This document shows positions 1-10,730 of a stretch of 64,000 bases of DNA, piece after piece. Position numbers and translations under genes: made by a program. The stretch covers positions 726,785 through 790,784 of the forward strand of contig UYJD01000006.1 in assembly GCA_900618795.1 (NCBI GenBank), written 5' to 3'. The notes below the pieces were generated by a model. The model saw only the letters and a list, made by a program, of their open reading frames with translations, did not search any database and was not told the DNA's origin. The first letter of the stretch is position 1. Each line of letters begins with the position of its first letter. Source of the DNA: Cyanodermella asteris (taxonomy: Eukaryota > Ascomycota > Lecanoromycetes > Ostropales > Stictidaceae).

Positions 1-1133
1 ATGTGGGCTTTGCCGAGGCTGGTCTGGGATTGAGGGTTAGGGTGATGGATGAAAGGAATGAAAATATGGGGGGTTATGGGACTTGAGACGCGTGGGAGAT
101 TGCTTCTTGTTTCAGACGAGAATGGGAATCGAGAGGGGAGGGGGATTGGGGAGAGAGGACGGGACGACGTACCCAGTCGAAGCCTTGTATTATTGGATCC
201 AGAGGCACGCGGGTTGCGAAGTGGCTCATTGCGTTGGACCAGCGGCGGGCCCGGTCGGGATGGTCGAGGAACCAGGCGTACATGCCTTTGTCGGTGCCGT
301 GAGCGAGACTGAAGCCCTGTCGTGAGAGAAGTACAGGTTAGCTGGAAGGATTCTGTCTGTTCTGCGTGTGTGGCTAGGTCTTACGCTTTGAGAGGGACTT
401 TGCGACGAGTTCCATTTCGCAAGCGCGTCCGCCGTCTGTGCATTCAGAAGTCAGTTATCTCCCTCTCCCTCACACACAAACACACATTATTGCGAGATTC
501 AACGACCCTGATACACGATTTCCGAACGATCCGTGGTGTGAGCGAGACGTATGAAAGCGGCGGCCTTGAACCGTTCTTCGGTGCCGGTGCCGACGAAATC
601 TCGAATCAGTGCGTTTTCGGCGAGGACTTTCGATGCAGCCGTGTGAGCTACGATGCCGATGGTGGGCTCATGGAAGGTGTGTCGGGTCATTGCTTGACGC
701 AGGATGCGTTGGAGGTCGATCACGTTGAGGCCGCATTTGGTGGATAGGTCTTCGAAACTGATTGTGCCGGCGATCGGGACGAGTCGGGCAATGTCGAAGC
801 GGGTGATTGTGTTTAGACTGACGAAGTCGTCCAGAGGCTAGGGGAAGCTGGTTAACACAGGTCTTCGTTAAGTGAACAAGTCGGGTGGTTTACGTCGGTG
901 TCCATTAGCATGGCTGTTGGACCCCTTGCAAGGTCGTGCAATGTTCGTGTATTTTGCAATAGTGAGGCGTGAGCCACTGCTGCCGGGTCCTTGGGTGGAA
1001 TGTTGAAGTTGGCTGGGCCATCGGCATCGAAAGAGGGCGGGCTGACATTGTTCTGTTTGCAGTACTCGTCGAGCTTGGTCGCGTCGTCCAGAATCTGCTG
1101 AGCGAGTTGCACGAGCTGCGAGGGTGTAGCCAT
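1..1133 (-). CDS. O-methyltransferase (fungal secondary-metabolism type), cut by left edge
   Basis: This resembles fungal SAM-dependent O-methyltransferases of the sterigmatocystin/aflatoxin type, which methylate hydroxyls on small aromatic metabolites in the cytosol. I read exon 1 at 1133-894 (start at the ATG at 1133), an intron at 893-838 (56 nt, phase 0), exon 2 from 837, a short exon encoding TADALAKWNSSQSPSQS, then an exon at 316-173 (GFSLAHGTDKGMYAWFLDHP), an intron at 172-24, and a final piece at 23-1 (TSLGKAHI) leading towards the SAM motif beyond the edge. The N-terminal half has the family's dimerisation/winged-helix segments (ITRFDIARLVP, LQRILRQAMTRHTF, VAHTAASKVLAEN). The donor ending exon 2 is uncertain: the only phase-compatible GT leaves about 13 extra residues before TADAL. 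The catalytic domain is outside the window, so the substrate cannot be guessed. No other secondary-metabolism gene is visible on the inner side. Confidence 0.8.
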
Positions 1134-1375
1134 CTTCAATATTTAGGGAGTGCTAGGTACAGGAATTTCAGAAATTATTACATGGATCTTTCAATAATTA
1201 CAGTTGATGTGTTTTCTCAGATGGCGGTCATCAATGCGGTCAACAACTGCCCCTCGGGCAGACGTCAGTCCTCAGCTGAAACCCAAAGTTGGTATCAGCT
1301 AAACCTTAAGTGATCCCCCATCCGTCCAAACCTCTTGTACAGACTTCTCGCGCAAACAAAACGGAGTCACATCGA

Positions 1376-3778
1376 TCAGATAAATGCCTTCTCAATAGTC
1401 TCAGCCTCCTTCGGCTTTGATCCGCCGTTCTCGTATTTCTCCCACCCAACCACCTTCGCCTGAACTTTCCTCGGACTTTTATCATTCCTCTTCTCCAATC
1501 CATCTTTCCAGCTTAGAACTGTTTGTAATAGATTCTCTACCTCTTCGACTGTGCCTTCCACCTGCCGTGACAGTAAATCCCTGTGTGAACCGCCAGTTCT
1601 TTCATCCAAAGCTTTGAGACGATCTGCTACCATTTTCATTCCTCTCAACCAACGAGCATGCTGTGCGAGCTCCGCAATGACCGTTCGGTCGTACTCGGCT
1701 TGCTCTACAGCTGTTGTGTTCGATGGAGGTGGCAGGCCGGCAGGAGGTGCAATGACTGGCTTCGGACGTGAAGCGGGCGTCTTTTGCGTAATGGGGGATT
1801 TTGGACGAGTTTCGATCTCCGGCTGATGGTTGCTCAGGAACGAAGCATCGGCTGGAGAGAAATTCAGGTGTAGGTCGGCCGGAACAGCTGATTTGGGCGG
1901 TGGGCGGGGCTTATTGAGCTTTTGTCGCTTGCCGTCGTCGCCGTCAGTTTCGTGAGTTTGTACGGAGAGATTTGGAGAATCTGGGTGGTGTGGAGCCACA
2001 GGATTGTGAGATGGACCTGCAGCCGCAGTCGATGGTGACGACAGCTGTTGGCGAGTAGGATCTGCAGACACGCGCTTGAGAGCCCGAGAAGCTTTGCGGG
2101 AACCAGTCACGCGTGGGGAGGGCATTGTGTTGGTGTTGTAGCGCGAGTCTCCTGACAAATATGTGCTAGCTTCGGGAGTTCCGTGGAGGTGCGAAAGGTC
2201 TAGGTGTATGCCTGGAGTCGCGCCGATCTGGTCTGATTCCAGCTCTTGAGGAGATGGTGGGCCGACAGGTCTCCGGGTATGGTAGTCGTGTTCAGCTTGC
2301 ACCTGCGGTTGCTGATAAACCTGGTTGACAACGTTCTGCTGTTGGTGCCAGATGTAAGGATTTTGGGTTGAAGCTGCAGATGGATACTGTCGATATTCTC
2401 CGTAGTCATACAGCCGCGCGTTGGGGTGGCCTTGAAGAGCGTTCTCAGATGTGACCTGACCTATGTAGTACTGACCAGCTTCACTCACTTGAGGACCTGC
2501 AAGCTGCGGATGAAATAGATTTGCGGGTGCTTGCTGCCTTTCTGGAGGAACGTAACCAGAATCTGCTGCTTGTGCTGTTTCAATTCCAGCGTACGGCAAT
2601 GATACGAGGAACAAAGAGGAAGGCGACTGTGATGAGTTGCTCTCCAAGTGCTGACTGTCGTGGCCACGACCTTTGGTAGTAGAATAACTTGGCGACAAAG
2701 ACGGAGGCGTCACTGACGAAGTGCTCGAAGCAGGCTTCTCAAGAACGTACTTGTGGAGCAGTTGACCCTGGTACCAATGCGTCTGGAGCTCTGGTGATGC
2801 AATAGCAGTATGATATCCAGCTTGGTGATGCGTAGGGGGTCCTAAAGACTGCTCAACGACTGGATAATAGCCACCACTCAGGGGACGAACGACAGCCTGA
2901 TTCTGGGGGCCGTAGTTATAAGCGTGGCTGATTGGTGCCTGAATGTTTGCGCCAGCATCCGAAGAAGATATGTAGGCTTCGCCCGGATTGTTTGCTTGTG
3001 CTTCAGCGAACTGACGTTGCCTCCACTCGCCGTAAGTCGATGTCGTGCTCTTGTGCTTTCCCGCGTCGTTGACCTGTTGATGGATGACCGCTGGATTGCG
3101 AAGGTGTGGCTCGCTCGATTGAGGGGGACTCAGCTCTGTTGCTGCGCGACCTTTAATTCTGAAATGCGACTCATGGCTATGTTCAGGGTTAGTAGGCTGT
3201 GTAGAGGGCTGAACGGGACCGATCCGATGTTCAATAGCAGGCGACTGGACGGAAGGAGGCTCGTAGACCTCGGGCTTCTTGACCCCTGAGATCTAGTCAG
3301 CGCGATGAGCTTGCACGAGGGATAGATGTGGCCGACTCATACCTTGCCATTTGGTGTAGACCTTGTGATTCCCTCTAGCGTTCCTGCCAGCAGTAGTTCC
3401 AACGCCTGAACCTCTGTTAGTCTTCGAGTCTGTTACTTAGCGCAGTGAGATGGCATTGCTTGAGCCCCTACTCGACGTGGCAATGCTGCTTGCTGGCTCA
3501 GCGCTTGCCTTCCCAGCTTGCAGTTTCGATCAAACGAGGTTTATAGTAGCTATGAACTTACCATCTGGTACCGGTCGCTCAGCCTGACGTCCGGTCGGCA
3601 TGTGAGAGTACTTGCACCGGTCACCCCAGCGGCATGAGCCTTTGTTGAAAAAGTACCAGCATTCCAAGCCTTTGACGCCATTGCCATCGCCAAAGAAGCC
3701 CTTTCTGGCTCTGCGCTTGCGATCTCGCTCGTCCGACTCCTCGTCAAAACGTCGTTTAGCGGGCATCGTGGGCGCCAT
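1376..3778 (-). CDS. CCCH zinc-finger protein with long disordered region
   Basis: Exon 1 (3778-3562) encodes a basic N-terminus followed by one CCCH zinc finger, C-x8-C-x5-C-x3-H (Cys40, Cys49, Cys55, His59; CWYFFNKGSCRWGDRCKYSH), a fold that usually binds RNA. The large last exon (3285-1376) is open throughout and codes for a Pro/Gln/Ser-rich disordered stretch. It ends in a predicted helical, charged C-terminus (AELAQHARWLRGMKMVADRL). Between them lies a likely exon at about 3413-3347 encoding EVQALELLLAGTLEGITRS. It fits the frame on both sides only if its donor is GC (GCAAGG) rather than the GTATGA five bases on; splicing exon 1 straight to exon 3 would also keep frame. I infer a nuclear or RNA-binding role from the finger alone; no specific family name is recognised. 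A shorter start at codon 6 (MPAKRRF) is possible. Confidence 0.75.
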
Positions 3779-3785
3779 AGTTCAA

Positions 3786-4941
3786 GCTCGGCTGTTGAGA
3801 GGCGTTGAAAGAGGACAGCTGGGTGAGGTAGAAGTGAGGGAACCTCTCGCGGGTCCGCGAATCATGCCCCAGTAGCGTCAACAGCACTAGGCTATTCAGA
3901 CAAGCAGTTGTCAAATCTTTGTCAGTAGCCCAGACAGTGATATTCCTGATAGCGCCGTCGGGTTTGGTAGAGTTGTTCCGCTTATGCGCCAAACGCGAGG
4001 TGGGATGGCAATGCAAAAGCGTCGCCCGAGGGTGATTCATAGATAATACGATCATTCTCGCACTCAACAGCGCAATAGAAAAGGGCTTTGCAATTTCCAC
4101 GTCGCTGGTGCAAACCATGTACGCGCAAACAGGTACCACCACCGATTGCTTGATTGTGTTACCTTGTTCTTCGTACATGAGGGATAAAGAGGACAGGGAG
4201 AGGCGATGTACTGCTGCACCATAGCGTCGTCTCAATGCGTGCATCATTGCTGGTCCTCTTCCAGTAGGCATGTCTTCTCGTCAGCTGGATGTTTCAAATC
4301 AACTGTCGACCGGCTCAAATAATGGCTTGCATAGTCTCCACTTACACAGACGAAACATGCCAGTATTATAGAACGCTCGTTGTGTCAAGAACGCAAGGCC
4401 GGATCGAAGTCTCGTTGCGAGGCTTCGTGCAGGCGGTTTGAGCTGGTGGAAATTAAGCGTCCCTGGATATCGTTGGAGCTCATCGAAACTGGTGTCCAGG
4501 CGTTCCTCGCTCAGTAATTCACGGCAAAGGCAAGACGAAACCATCCTTCGTACGCCCGGAATTCGAAACTTGGTTGTTCGATGACCGAGCAAGGTTGTAG
4601 GTTGTGGTTTCCTGACCAGCCTTGCTACAAACACGAACGTCGTAGAGACAAGAATGCGGTAATTCATCAATTGATCCTACTTCATAATGGAGCATCGGGA
4701 CGAAAGGCAGATAAAGGGCAAAAAGAAATGCAACAGTGTTCCCCTGTTTTCGAGACCAGAGGGCCCTGCGTTAAGGCCATTCCGTCTGGAGATCTCCCCC
4801 CATCTATCCTTTATCGTATAATGTACACGCCCGGATCTCCACTGCGATCCGAGACTTCGGGGCTGCGGCGTCCCGTGATATCTCCGTGAGCAAATCACTG
4901 TTGCTTCTGTTGAGGGAATACCGTTCCGTGGTTGTAAAGCC
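3786..4941. other. intergenic, no supported gene
   Basis: About 1.15 kb between the CCCH gene and the bL34m gene. It contains only ORFs of biased composition on the minus strand (4271-3756 and 4670-4299) with no recognisable motif and no plausible splice partners. It presumably holds the CCCH gene promoter and the 3' end of bL34m. Confidence 0.5.
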
Positions 4942-5420
4942 TTAATGCGTAAGTCCGGATCGCTTCTTCAACATCCGTCGCTTCAGAATCTTCAATCCCG
5001 TCCTCGACCTTTTCCTGGCGAGAAACCCTGCCCTCCTCTTCCTCTTGAAGTGTGTCATGTTCGCGGTCGTGATTCTCGGCCCATTTCGAACCTGGATTCC
5101 TGCCAACGCCGGGTGTGTAGAGATCTTTGGTAGCAGGTCCAACGTCGCCCCCGTTGTGCTGTCTGTAACCGCGTCGGCTGAAGATACTGATGGTGTCGCG
5201 TGCGAAGGAGCGCTATATGATTGTAGTGTGAGGGAGGGTCGCTTGAATGTGGTGGTCATGAATGTTCTGCGCTCCGGGTCAGCTTGTTGCGGATTCGCTA
5301 TGATGCGTTAGAGCCAGCCTCTGGGGTCGCTCACCTTCGCGCTGTGGTGGATGCATTTGGTGTAGGGCGCGTCAATCGCCTGAGCAGACAGAAGCCGGCT
5401 TGTGATATCCGCATCGGCAT
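4942..5420 (-). CDS. mitochondrial large-subunit ribosomal protein bL34m
   Basis: This is a structural protein of the mitochondrial large ribosomal subunit. The C-terminus (THFKRKRRAGFLARKRS followed by RTGLKILKRRMLKKRSGLTH) aligns by eye with bacterial L34 (KRNRSHGFRARM...GRQVLARRRAKGR). I place the start at the ATG at 5420 because exon 1 (5420-5335) then encodes a typical Arg-rich mitochondrial presequence (MPMRISQAGFCLLRRLTRP). It splices in frame through a 68-nt GT-AG intron (5334-5267, branch GCTGAC) into TARRTFMTTTFKRPSL in exon 2 (5266-4942). The product is 136 residues, normal for fungal bL34m with its extended N-terminus. A start at 5259 (MTTTFKRP) would lose the presequence and is less likely. 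Confidence 0.85.
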
Positions 5421-6182
5421 GGTGGAGTGCTGTGTATGGTGCAGGGAGTGGGATTGATCGTGTGAGCTCCGGTTCGTGATAATCGAGCTCAAACTTCAGA
5501 GGTTCGCCGCAAGCGTTATTCTGTGGTCGCGCTAGCACGTTCTACGCACCGCTCTCGAACTTGCGGCATCACCACCTACTAGGTACTTAAGTACAATCTT
5601 TTGCTTTTTCGTAGAGAAGCTCGCAGTATACTCCGCTGATGTGCAATATCAAGCACAGTTTATCGCACCGGCAGTTCCTATATATCACCCAGGATGCCAT
5701 TCCCTGAGCCCTTACTGCGGACTGTTACTATTACATGGGTCTCTGCGCGACCCTGGATTCCGAGCGTCAGAATTCGGCGCTGATTGGAGAATGTATCTGG
5801 GTCTCGCATGCTTTGAATATGCCTTGAGTATGTACCAGAGTGCCGTAGCTAACCCTCGTTTCATCATCTCTCCGAGACTTTTCTAAGCGGTCCTCTGGAT
5901 CGCCAGCTCAAGCATCCGTACAAGCCCGCAGCCGAGATGTGGCTAGACGAATTTGTTTACACAAGAGTCTGCCAACGTGGCCGTTTGCTTTGGTTTCTCG
6001 AACGGTGGTGAACGTGCAGGCTCGCTAGGATGGCACTGTCTCAAACATAAGACCCAAAAGTACATGTACACGAAGACTGAGCAGTACTACCGTGATCTAC
6101 AAAGTTTCCGATTCATGAAAGCTGCCATGTTCGAAATCAGGATGCCTTGAATTCACGTATTGATCTATCTTACAGCATGTTT
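5421..6182. other. intergenic, no supported gene
   Basis: This is the 760-bp spacer upstream of bL34m and downstream of the secreted repeat-tail gene. Short plus-strand ORFs at 5641-5886 and 5953-6150 have no motif or good start context. I see nothing else. Confidence 0.5.
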
Positions 6183-7358
6183 TCATCCATGGATGAGCTC
6201 CATCACCATGTAGTAGATGAGACCGGCATGAGACTCCTCCCCTGACTTGGGCTTTTTGCTGCCCGGCTTTGGCTTTTTGTTGTCCGGCTTGGGCTTTTTG
6301 CTGCCTGGCTTGGGCTTTTTACTACCTGACTTGGGCTTTTCGCTATCCGACTTGGGTCTTTTGCTGCCTGACTTCGGCTTTGTGCTGGTTCCTCTCTTCG
6401 AGTTCTTGTTCTTGCCAGTCTTCAATCTTTTTGCGCTCGGCTTCTCATCAGCCGAATCAGAGTCAGAGCCAAAGTCGTCCTGCCTCACGTCCTTCCTGAC
6501 CCAAACCTTGCCAATGCTTCCGGATTTGAATGTTGCCATGTTGGTGCCGAGGAACTTGGGTGCAAGCGAACCGTTGTTCGATGCGATCAGAGCCTTCCAG
6601 AACTTGGAGTTTGTGCCCACATCGTGAAATGCGTTGCCTGGGGTCAAATTCTTTTCCTGGAAGAATTCATCAATGACGTCCACCGTCTGCTTGTTGACAA
6701 TATCCATTCTTCCAATCTTGTGGACCTTCTTGGCTGCTGCCGCGACATCGGCGGTGCCCTTCCGGAAAGCTGATTTTTGCTCAGCATACGCTAGCATGTA
6801 CGTGATCAGATCCTCGAAGGCAATCGTGCCTGCCCTTGGGTCACGATCGCTGTATGCCTGGCCAATGACGACCGAAGCGCCGTTGGAGCTGACTGCGATC
6901 TCGTAAGGGTGCCTCGTCTTTTGCCCATGCTTTGACTGGACTTGAATTATCGATGATTTGGCTTCAGGATTGCCGAAGCCCAATTGGCTTGCAAAGGAAG
7001 CATCAAAGTGTTTGTTCAGGTGATCGGCAGTGCTTCCCGAGACGAGGCTGACCTTATTTGGACCTTTCAGGTAATGTTGAACGAAGGCGGCTTGGTCGTT
7101 TGGGGCGGTCGGTGGCTTAGCCTCAGTTTCTTTTAGAGCCTGAAGCCATTTCTCACCGTTCGACTCGAGAGCTGTAACAACGTTCCCACCGAGTTGCTTT
7201 GTCGATGTAAGATCGGCGACCTTTGGGAAGCTTCTGCGAGAAAATGTGTGGGCGCTGTCGACTCGGCTTGTCGTAGTTTCATTCACAGGTAGAGCCGAGA
7301 CGGTGCTGAGATTCGCAGCTGCAAGCAATAGGGTAATGTACTGTAGTGGACCCTTCAT
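6183..7358 (-). CDS. secreted protein of unknown function with KPKxGSK repeat tail
   Basis: A single-exon 391-residue protein. Residues 1-22 look like a signal peptide (MKGPLQYITLLLAAANLSTVSA with cleavage near ALP), followed by an NETT glycosylation site and a dibasic RR site (FSRRSF) that may be a Kex2-type processing point. The middle (about 40-290) is a mixed alpha/beta-looking domain I do not recognise. After a Ser/Asp-rich linker (DDFGSDSDSADEK) the tail is a run of basic repeats of seven residues (KPKSGSK, KPKPGSK, KPKPDNK), then a short hydrophobic end (AGLIYYMVMELIHG). A strongly basic, repetitive tail on a secreted protein fits a cell-wall-binding or effector-like protein, but this is inference. 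The start is the first ATG and gives the signal peptide directly. Confidence 0.7.
   Translation of the reverse strand: MKGPLQYITLLLAAANLSTVSALPVNETTTSRVDSAHTFSRRSFPKVADLTSTKQLGGNVVTALESNGEKWLQALKETEAKPPTAPNDQAAFVQHYLKGPNKVSLVSGSTADHLNKHFDASFASQLGFGNPEAKSSIIQVQSKHGQKTRHPYEIAVSSNGASVVIGQAYSDRDPRAGTIAFEDLITYMLAYAEQKSAFRKGTADVAAAAKKVHKIGRMDIVNKQTVDVIDEFFQEKNLTPGNAFHDVGTNSKFWKALIASNNGSLAPKFLGTNMATFKSGSIGKVWVRKDVRQDDFGSDSDSADEKPSAKRLKTGKNKNSKRGTSTKPKSGSKRPKSDSEKPKSGSKKPKPGSKKPKPDNKKPKPGSKKPKSGEESHAGLIYYMVMELIHG
6240..6366 (-). repeat. 21-bp minisatellite coding for KPKxGSK
   Basis: About six tandem 21-bp units within the 3' end of the secreted protein gene, each coding for K-P-K-(S/P)-(G/D)-(S/N)-K with small changes. 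The unit length is a multiple of three, so gain or loss of units keeps the frame and the tail is expected to vary in length between strains. Confidence 0.85.
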
Positions 7359-8320
7359 GTTTACGGGGTTTCGAAAGAACGAATTGAAGTTGGATTAGCA
7401 GTAAAGACAGTGAAAGAGAGAACTTGAAATGACAATGGCACCTGGCCGTGAAAGTAATGAGACCCGGGATAGATACCCTAGAACGAAATGAAAAAAGGAA
7501 CGGAGTGTGTCCGAGAAACCGAACGGACAAGAAGTGCTAGCTTAAATGTACTTATAGAGCTTGCAGTCGACCGAGAGGCTCAGTCCGCCTACAGTGGCTC
7601 TGCTCAGAGGCTCGCAATTCCCCCATTCCCGACATCGCCCATCAAAGGTGCCAAAATTAAAGGCCCGCCAGCTCGGCCATAGTAATACGCCCGTTTGAGT
7701 CTAGAAATTGGTCAAAGGTTCGGATTCCCACTGCCCAGCGGTAAGACGCTGTGAACATGAAATCACAAGCCACGACGGACTGGGGACTAGTCGGCACGCG
7801 CGACACGGTCGTCTGCCGGAAAATAACGAACTCGCTTGTCCTAGAGTTGTTCGTACCATTACATGCGTGTTATAGCTGAGCCGTGCTTGGGCGTGTCGGC
7901 CCACTGCTTCTCGCTTGCAGCACAGCTGAACCAACCGGCGTGGGGAACAGCCATCTTCCAACGTAACATGATGAGTCCAAGCCTCACCATCGAATCAGCT
8001 CCACGTCTAGCTGACCGGCGCTGTGCTCCAAGAAAAGCCGAGCCGTCAGCAGTCTCATATCGCTAGTGGTAGAGGCGATGCACTTAGGCCTGGCGAGCGC
8101 GACGATTGGCGTAATGATACTGTCTGTACATGGCCAAGACGTCGAGACAGACTAGTTCGGTTCGACGGACTTAATAGCCCGTCATTCGACAACAACGCGG
8201 AGTCCAGGCAACTCATCCTGATTCTCTACACCGAAGGCTCAAATCTGCATCGAGTCCTCGCTCCTGCTTCACAACCCATCGGCAACTCGTGCCTCCCCAA
8301 GTAACCAACTGCAAATCGTC
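7359..8320. other. intergenic between divergent genes
   Basis: About 960 bp between the divergently transcribed secreted-protein gene (minus) and the 302-residue gene (plus), so it should hold both promoters. ORFs here (7488-7682 plus, 7961-7701 minus, 8023-8304 plus) have no recognisable content. No tRNA was found. Confidence 0.5.
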
Positions 8321-9229
8321 ATGATTTGCCCAGATCCTGTCGACGAAGACGAGCGTGCTCGCATGCTGGAAATCGAAAGAGTCAGGGCAGCGGCTCGTCG
8401 TGGGATACCAGGCTGCTTTTGTGGCAAGCCCAAGAGAACGCACTTCATTCCAACCAAAAACTACATGAGGCGCAGAATTGATCCAGCATTTGGACCCGTG
8501 TGGGCGTCAGAGGACCAACGCATCGGTTACCTACGAAACGCCGACACAGTGATCTCTACAACAGAGCCGCTGTCGCGCCTTTTTACAGACAGCCCTGGCT
8601 ATCGGGATCTTATCCCCCGGCTCACCAACAGGCACGGTGTGCTTTATTTTGTCAATCCAGGAGAAGACGCTCGAGGAATCTATCATACTCCGGACTGGTT
8701 GTTTGACAAGTGCTTTGCAGCATGGTTCCATCATGGGAAAAAGACCAGGTCGTGTGAGCTCCTCACTCGTTCGTTTGACTTGACAGGCATTGAGAAGTTC
8801 AAGGACCTAGGCCTTGGGCTGAGCTCAGATTCGACCGCGCGCTCGCTGGGCGAGCTGGTTGGCCTCCATCGTGAGCTATGCTCTCTCGTTCGTCATCAAG
8901 TTCTCGGGCATGGCTCGGCCAGCTCTGCCAGCTCCGATACCAATCCGTCCCTTGGGCTCTTTCCGTCTTTCGAGAAGTATTTTCTTGTCTCGAACGTGGA
9001 CTATAAGCAAGACGAGGGCATAGTAGTGTCACTAGCTGCCGATGCGATGGTCGGTCCAGGTTGGAACTTTGATGAAGGGATTGGGTTCAGCTGGTGGCGG
9101 GGCTCAATTGGGCAAGTACTGGAGAAGTTCTTGCACCTGGCTGACTTGCCGCCGTCAGCCCATTCAGCGATCATGCACCATGGTATAGTAAGTGAAGAGG
9201 ATTGGTCGTCATCAGAGTCCGACTACTGA
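8321..9229 (+). CDS. hypothetical protein, 302 residues
   Basis: A single open frame starting at ATG 8321 (gtcATGATT) and ending in an acidic tail (SEEDWSSSESDY). I do not recognise the family. Visible parts are a short Cys pair near residue 32 (GCFCGKPKRTH), a Trp-rich central part (TPDWLFDKCFAAWFHHGKK) and a Ser-rich low-complexity stretch (HGSASSASSDTN). There is no signal peptide or membrane span. The amino-acid balance and length make it a likely real, lineage-restricted protein; function is unknown. Confidence 0.55.
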   Translation: MICPDPVDEDERARMLEIERVRAAARRGIPGCFCGKPKRTHFIPTKNYMRRRIDPAFGPVWASEDQRIGYLRNADTVISTTEPLSRLFTDSPGYRDLIPRLTNRHGVLYFVNPGEDARGIYHTPDWLFDKCFAAWFHHGKKTRSCELLTRSFDLTGIEKFKDLGLGLSSDSTARSLGELVGLHRELCSLVRHQVLGHGSASSASSDTNPSLGLFPSFEKYFLVSNVDYKQDEGIVVSLAADAMVGPGWNFDEGIGFSWWRGSIGQVLEKFLHLADLPPSAHSAIMHHGIVSEEDWSSSESDY

Positions 9230-9895
9230 GAGATGCTGGCTGCTGGGCATGCTGCGACTGCCGCCGGCCGGCTGAGCGCTTTGCCGATGGAGGGCCCTGA
9301 GTCATTGTACCACTTCGAGATTCAGTTGTGACATGTCACAGCAGCATCTTCGCAATGAAACAAAGTTGCCGCTAGGCTAAACGTATCTTTGCCGGTTGCA
9401 GGAGGTGTTTCGACGACGACCGAAACAGGAGGTCTGGAATTGGAACTCCGAGTTGAAATGCCACACGATACAAAGGGAGGCTATTAAACCAGTAGGATTA
9501 CCATTGCCGTTGTATGCATTTGTGCTTCTTTCAGGGATTGCAGTGAGACCATGTAATATGGCCCAATGCTTCCCAAAATTGCAAATACCGCACTTCAGCC
9601 CCATCTGAGAATCTGCCCGTGACTTACCAGTTTCAGAGTTCCAATAGTCCGTCCCCAAGTCCCGTTCTTCTTCAAGAGCACAAGAAAGCACGCTCGCCAT
9701 TACTCGATAAAAGACGTTCTATGATACATTCTCAAACTAAAAGCACGGCAGTGTCTGATATAAAGTTTGTTTGCTATTGGTACAGAGAGTCAAAAGATGA
9801 CTATGGTGCGTCGACCGGAGCCTTATACTCCACGGTCACAGATCAATCTATACGATCATGAAGAGCCTCCATCACCGGCTTCCCTCTTCTCAAAT
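9230..9895. other. intergenic; possible 5' fragment of a small minus-strand gene
   Basis: Between the 302-residue gene and the broken small gene. A minus-strand ATG at 9700 starts a 25-codon stretch (MASVLSCALEEERDLG to TDYWNSETG) that runs into a good GTAAGT donor near 9628. I found no convincing acceptor and second exon, so I do not call a gene. Confidence 0.3.
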
Positions 9896-10420
9896 TCAAC
9901 CGCGGGAGTCGAGAGCATTCTGGATATCCTGAATGTCTGCATCCGACAAGCCAGCGAACTGAGCAGAATCAGTTCCCATCGAAACACGGTTGCCCTCGTT
10001 GAACTGGCCAGTAAGACTCGTCAAAGGAGTCATGCAAGCAGAAGGAATGTGCTTGACGAGGACGACTAGATCAAAGTCTGCAAAATGCAAAATTCAACCG
10101 GACGGTGTCGACGGAAGCCAGGAACTGTACTTACCTCCAGCGCTTGGAGAAGACAAGTCGAGAGTGGCACCGCAGAGCTGGGCGTGTTAGTCGTCCCAAG
10201 CCTGCGAAGTGTCATAGTTCTGTCGCTTGATGCGGCTCATCAACGTGTTCGAGACGGCGGCCCCGTGTCTGCTGTTGACGCCGGCGATGACGGCGCCAGA
10301 GACTGCACCTGCGGCTCCGACCACACCGCTGGCCGCTCCGATGCCGACACTGACGGTTGGGGAGATGGCGGCGAGGAAGGGAGCTGGGATGAGCTGGACT
10401 GCATCCAGGAGGGCGATAGC
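9896..10420 (-). pseudogene. small secreted-like protein gene, broken by a stop and by the adjacent transposon
   Basis: On the minus strand a hydrophobic Ala/Val/Gly-rich frame (LAIALLDAVQLIPAPF onward) starts right at the transposon end and runs to WDD. It hits TAA at 10189-10187, then continues in the same frame (HAQLCGATLDLSSPSAG) to a GTAAGT donor at 10134. A 57-nt intron (10134-10078) joins it in frame to FDLVVLVKHIPSACMTPLTS and on to a normal stop at 9898-9896. Intact splicing and frame on both sides of the TAA indicate a once-functional gene; CAA (Gln) to TAA is a single C-to-T change. No start codon is found: the 5' end is missing where the Tc1-like element begins. The protein family is not recognised. 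The alternative that translation starts inside the remaining sequence is weak, since no in-frame ATG precedes the hydrophobic segment. Confidence 0.6.
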
Positions 10421-10544
10421 TACATACTAGCCGGAAAGTCCCCATCCGCGGCTTATATAAGCAATTAACATGATCATTTCTTCGCGAACACGTCCACTTT
10501 AACACGTAATTGTGAGCCAAATATGGCGCCGGGACGCGGTCTGG
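10420..10544 (+). repeat. left terminal inverted repeat, 125 bp
   Basis: It is identical base for base to the reverse complement of 11492-11616. It includes a TATATAAG sequence and the presumed transposase start codon near its inner end. Confidence 0.9.
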
Positions 10545-10730
10545 AGCCTCATATACGTTTAGAGATTATAGGCGTAAAAAGGTATCGTATTCCTTTAACC
10601 GAGATTAGCGCTAATATGGGTATACCCTACGGTATAGTGAAAAATACCTAGAAGAAGCGCGATCTCCGTGGTCTAACTTAACGCGACTCTCTACGTTCCG
10701 GACGCCTACGAAAAGCCTCTAAAGTATAGA

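Noticed and set aside
6247-6627. Plus-strand Leu/Phe/Gly repeat ORF
   Set aside because: Reverse reading of the KPKxGSK minisatellite.
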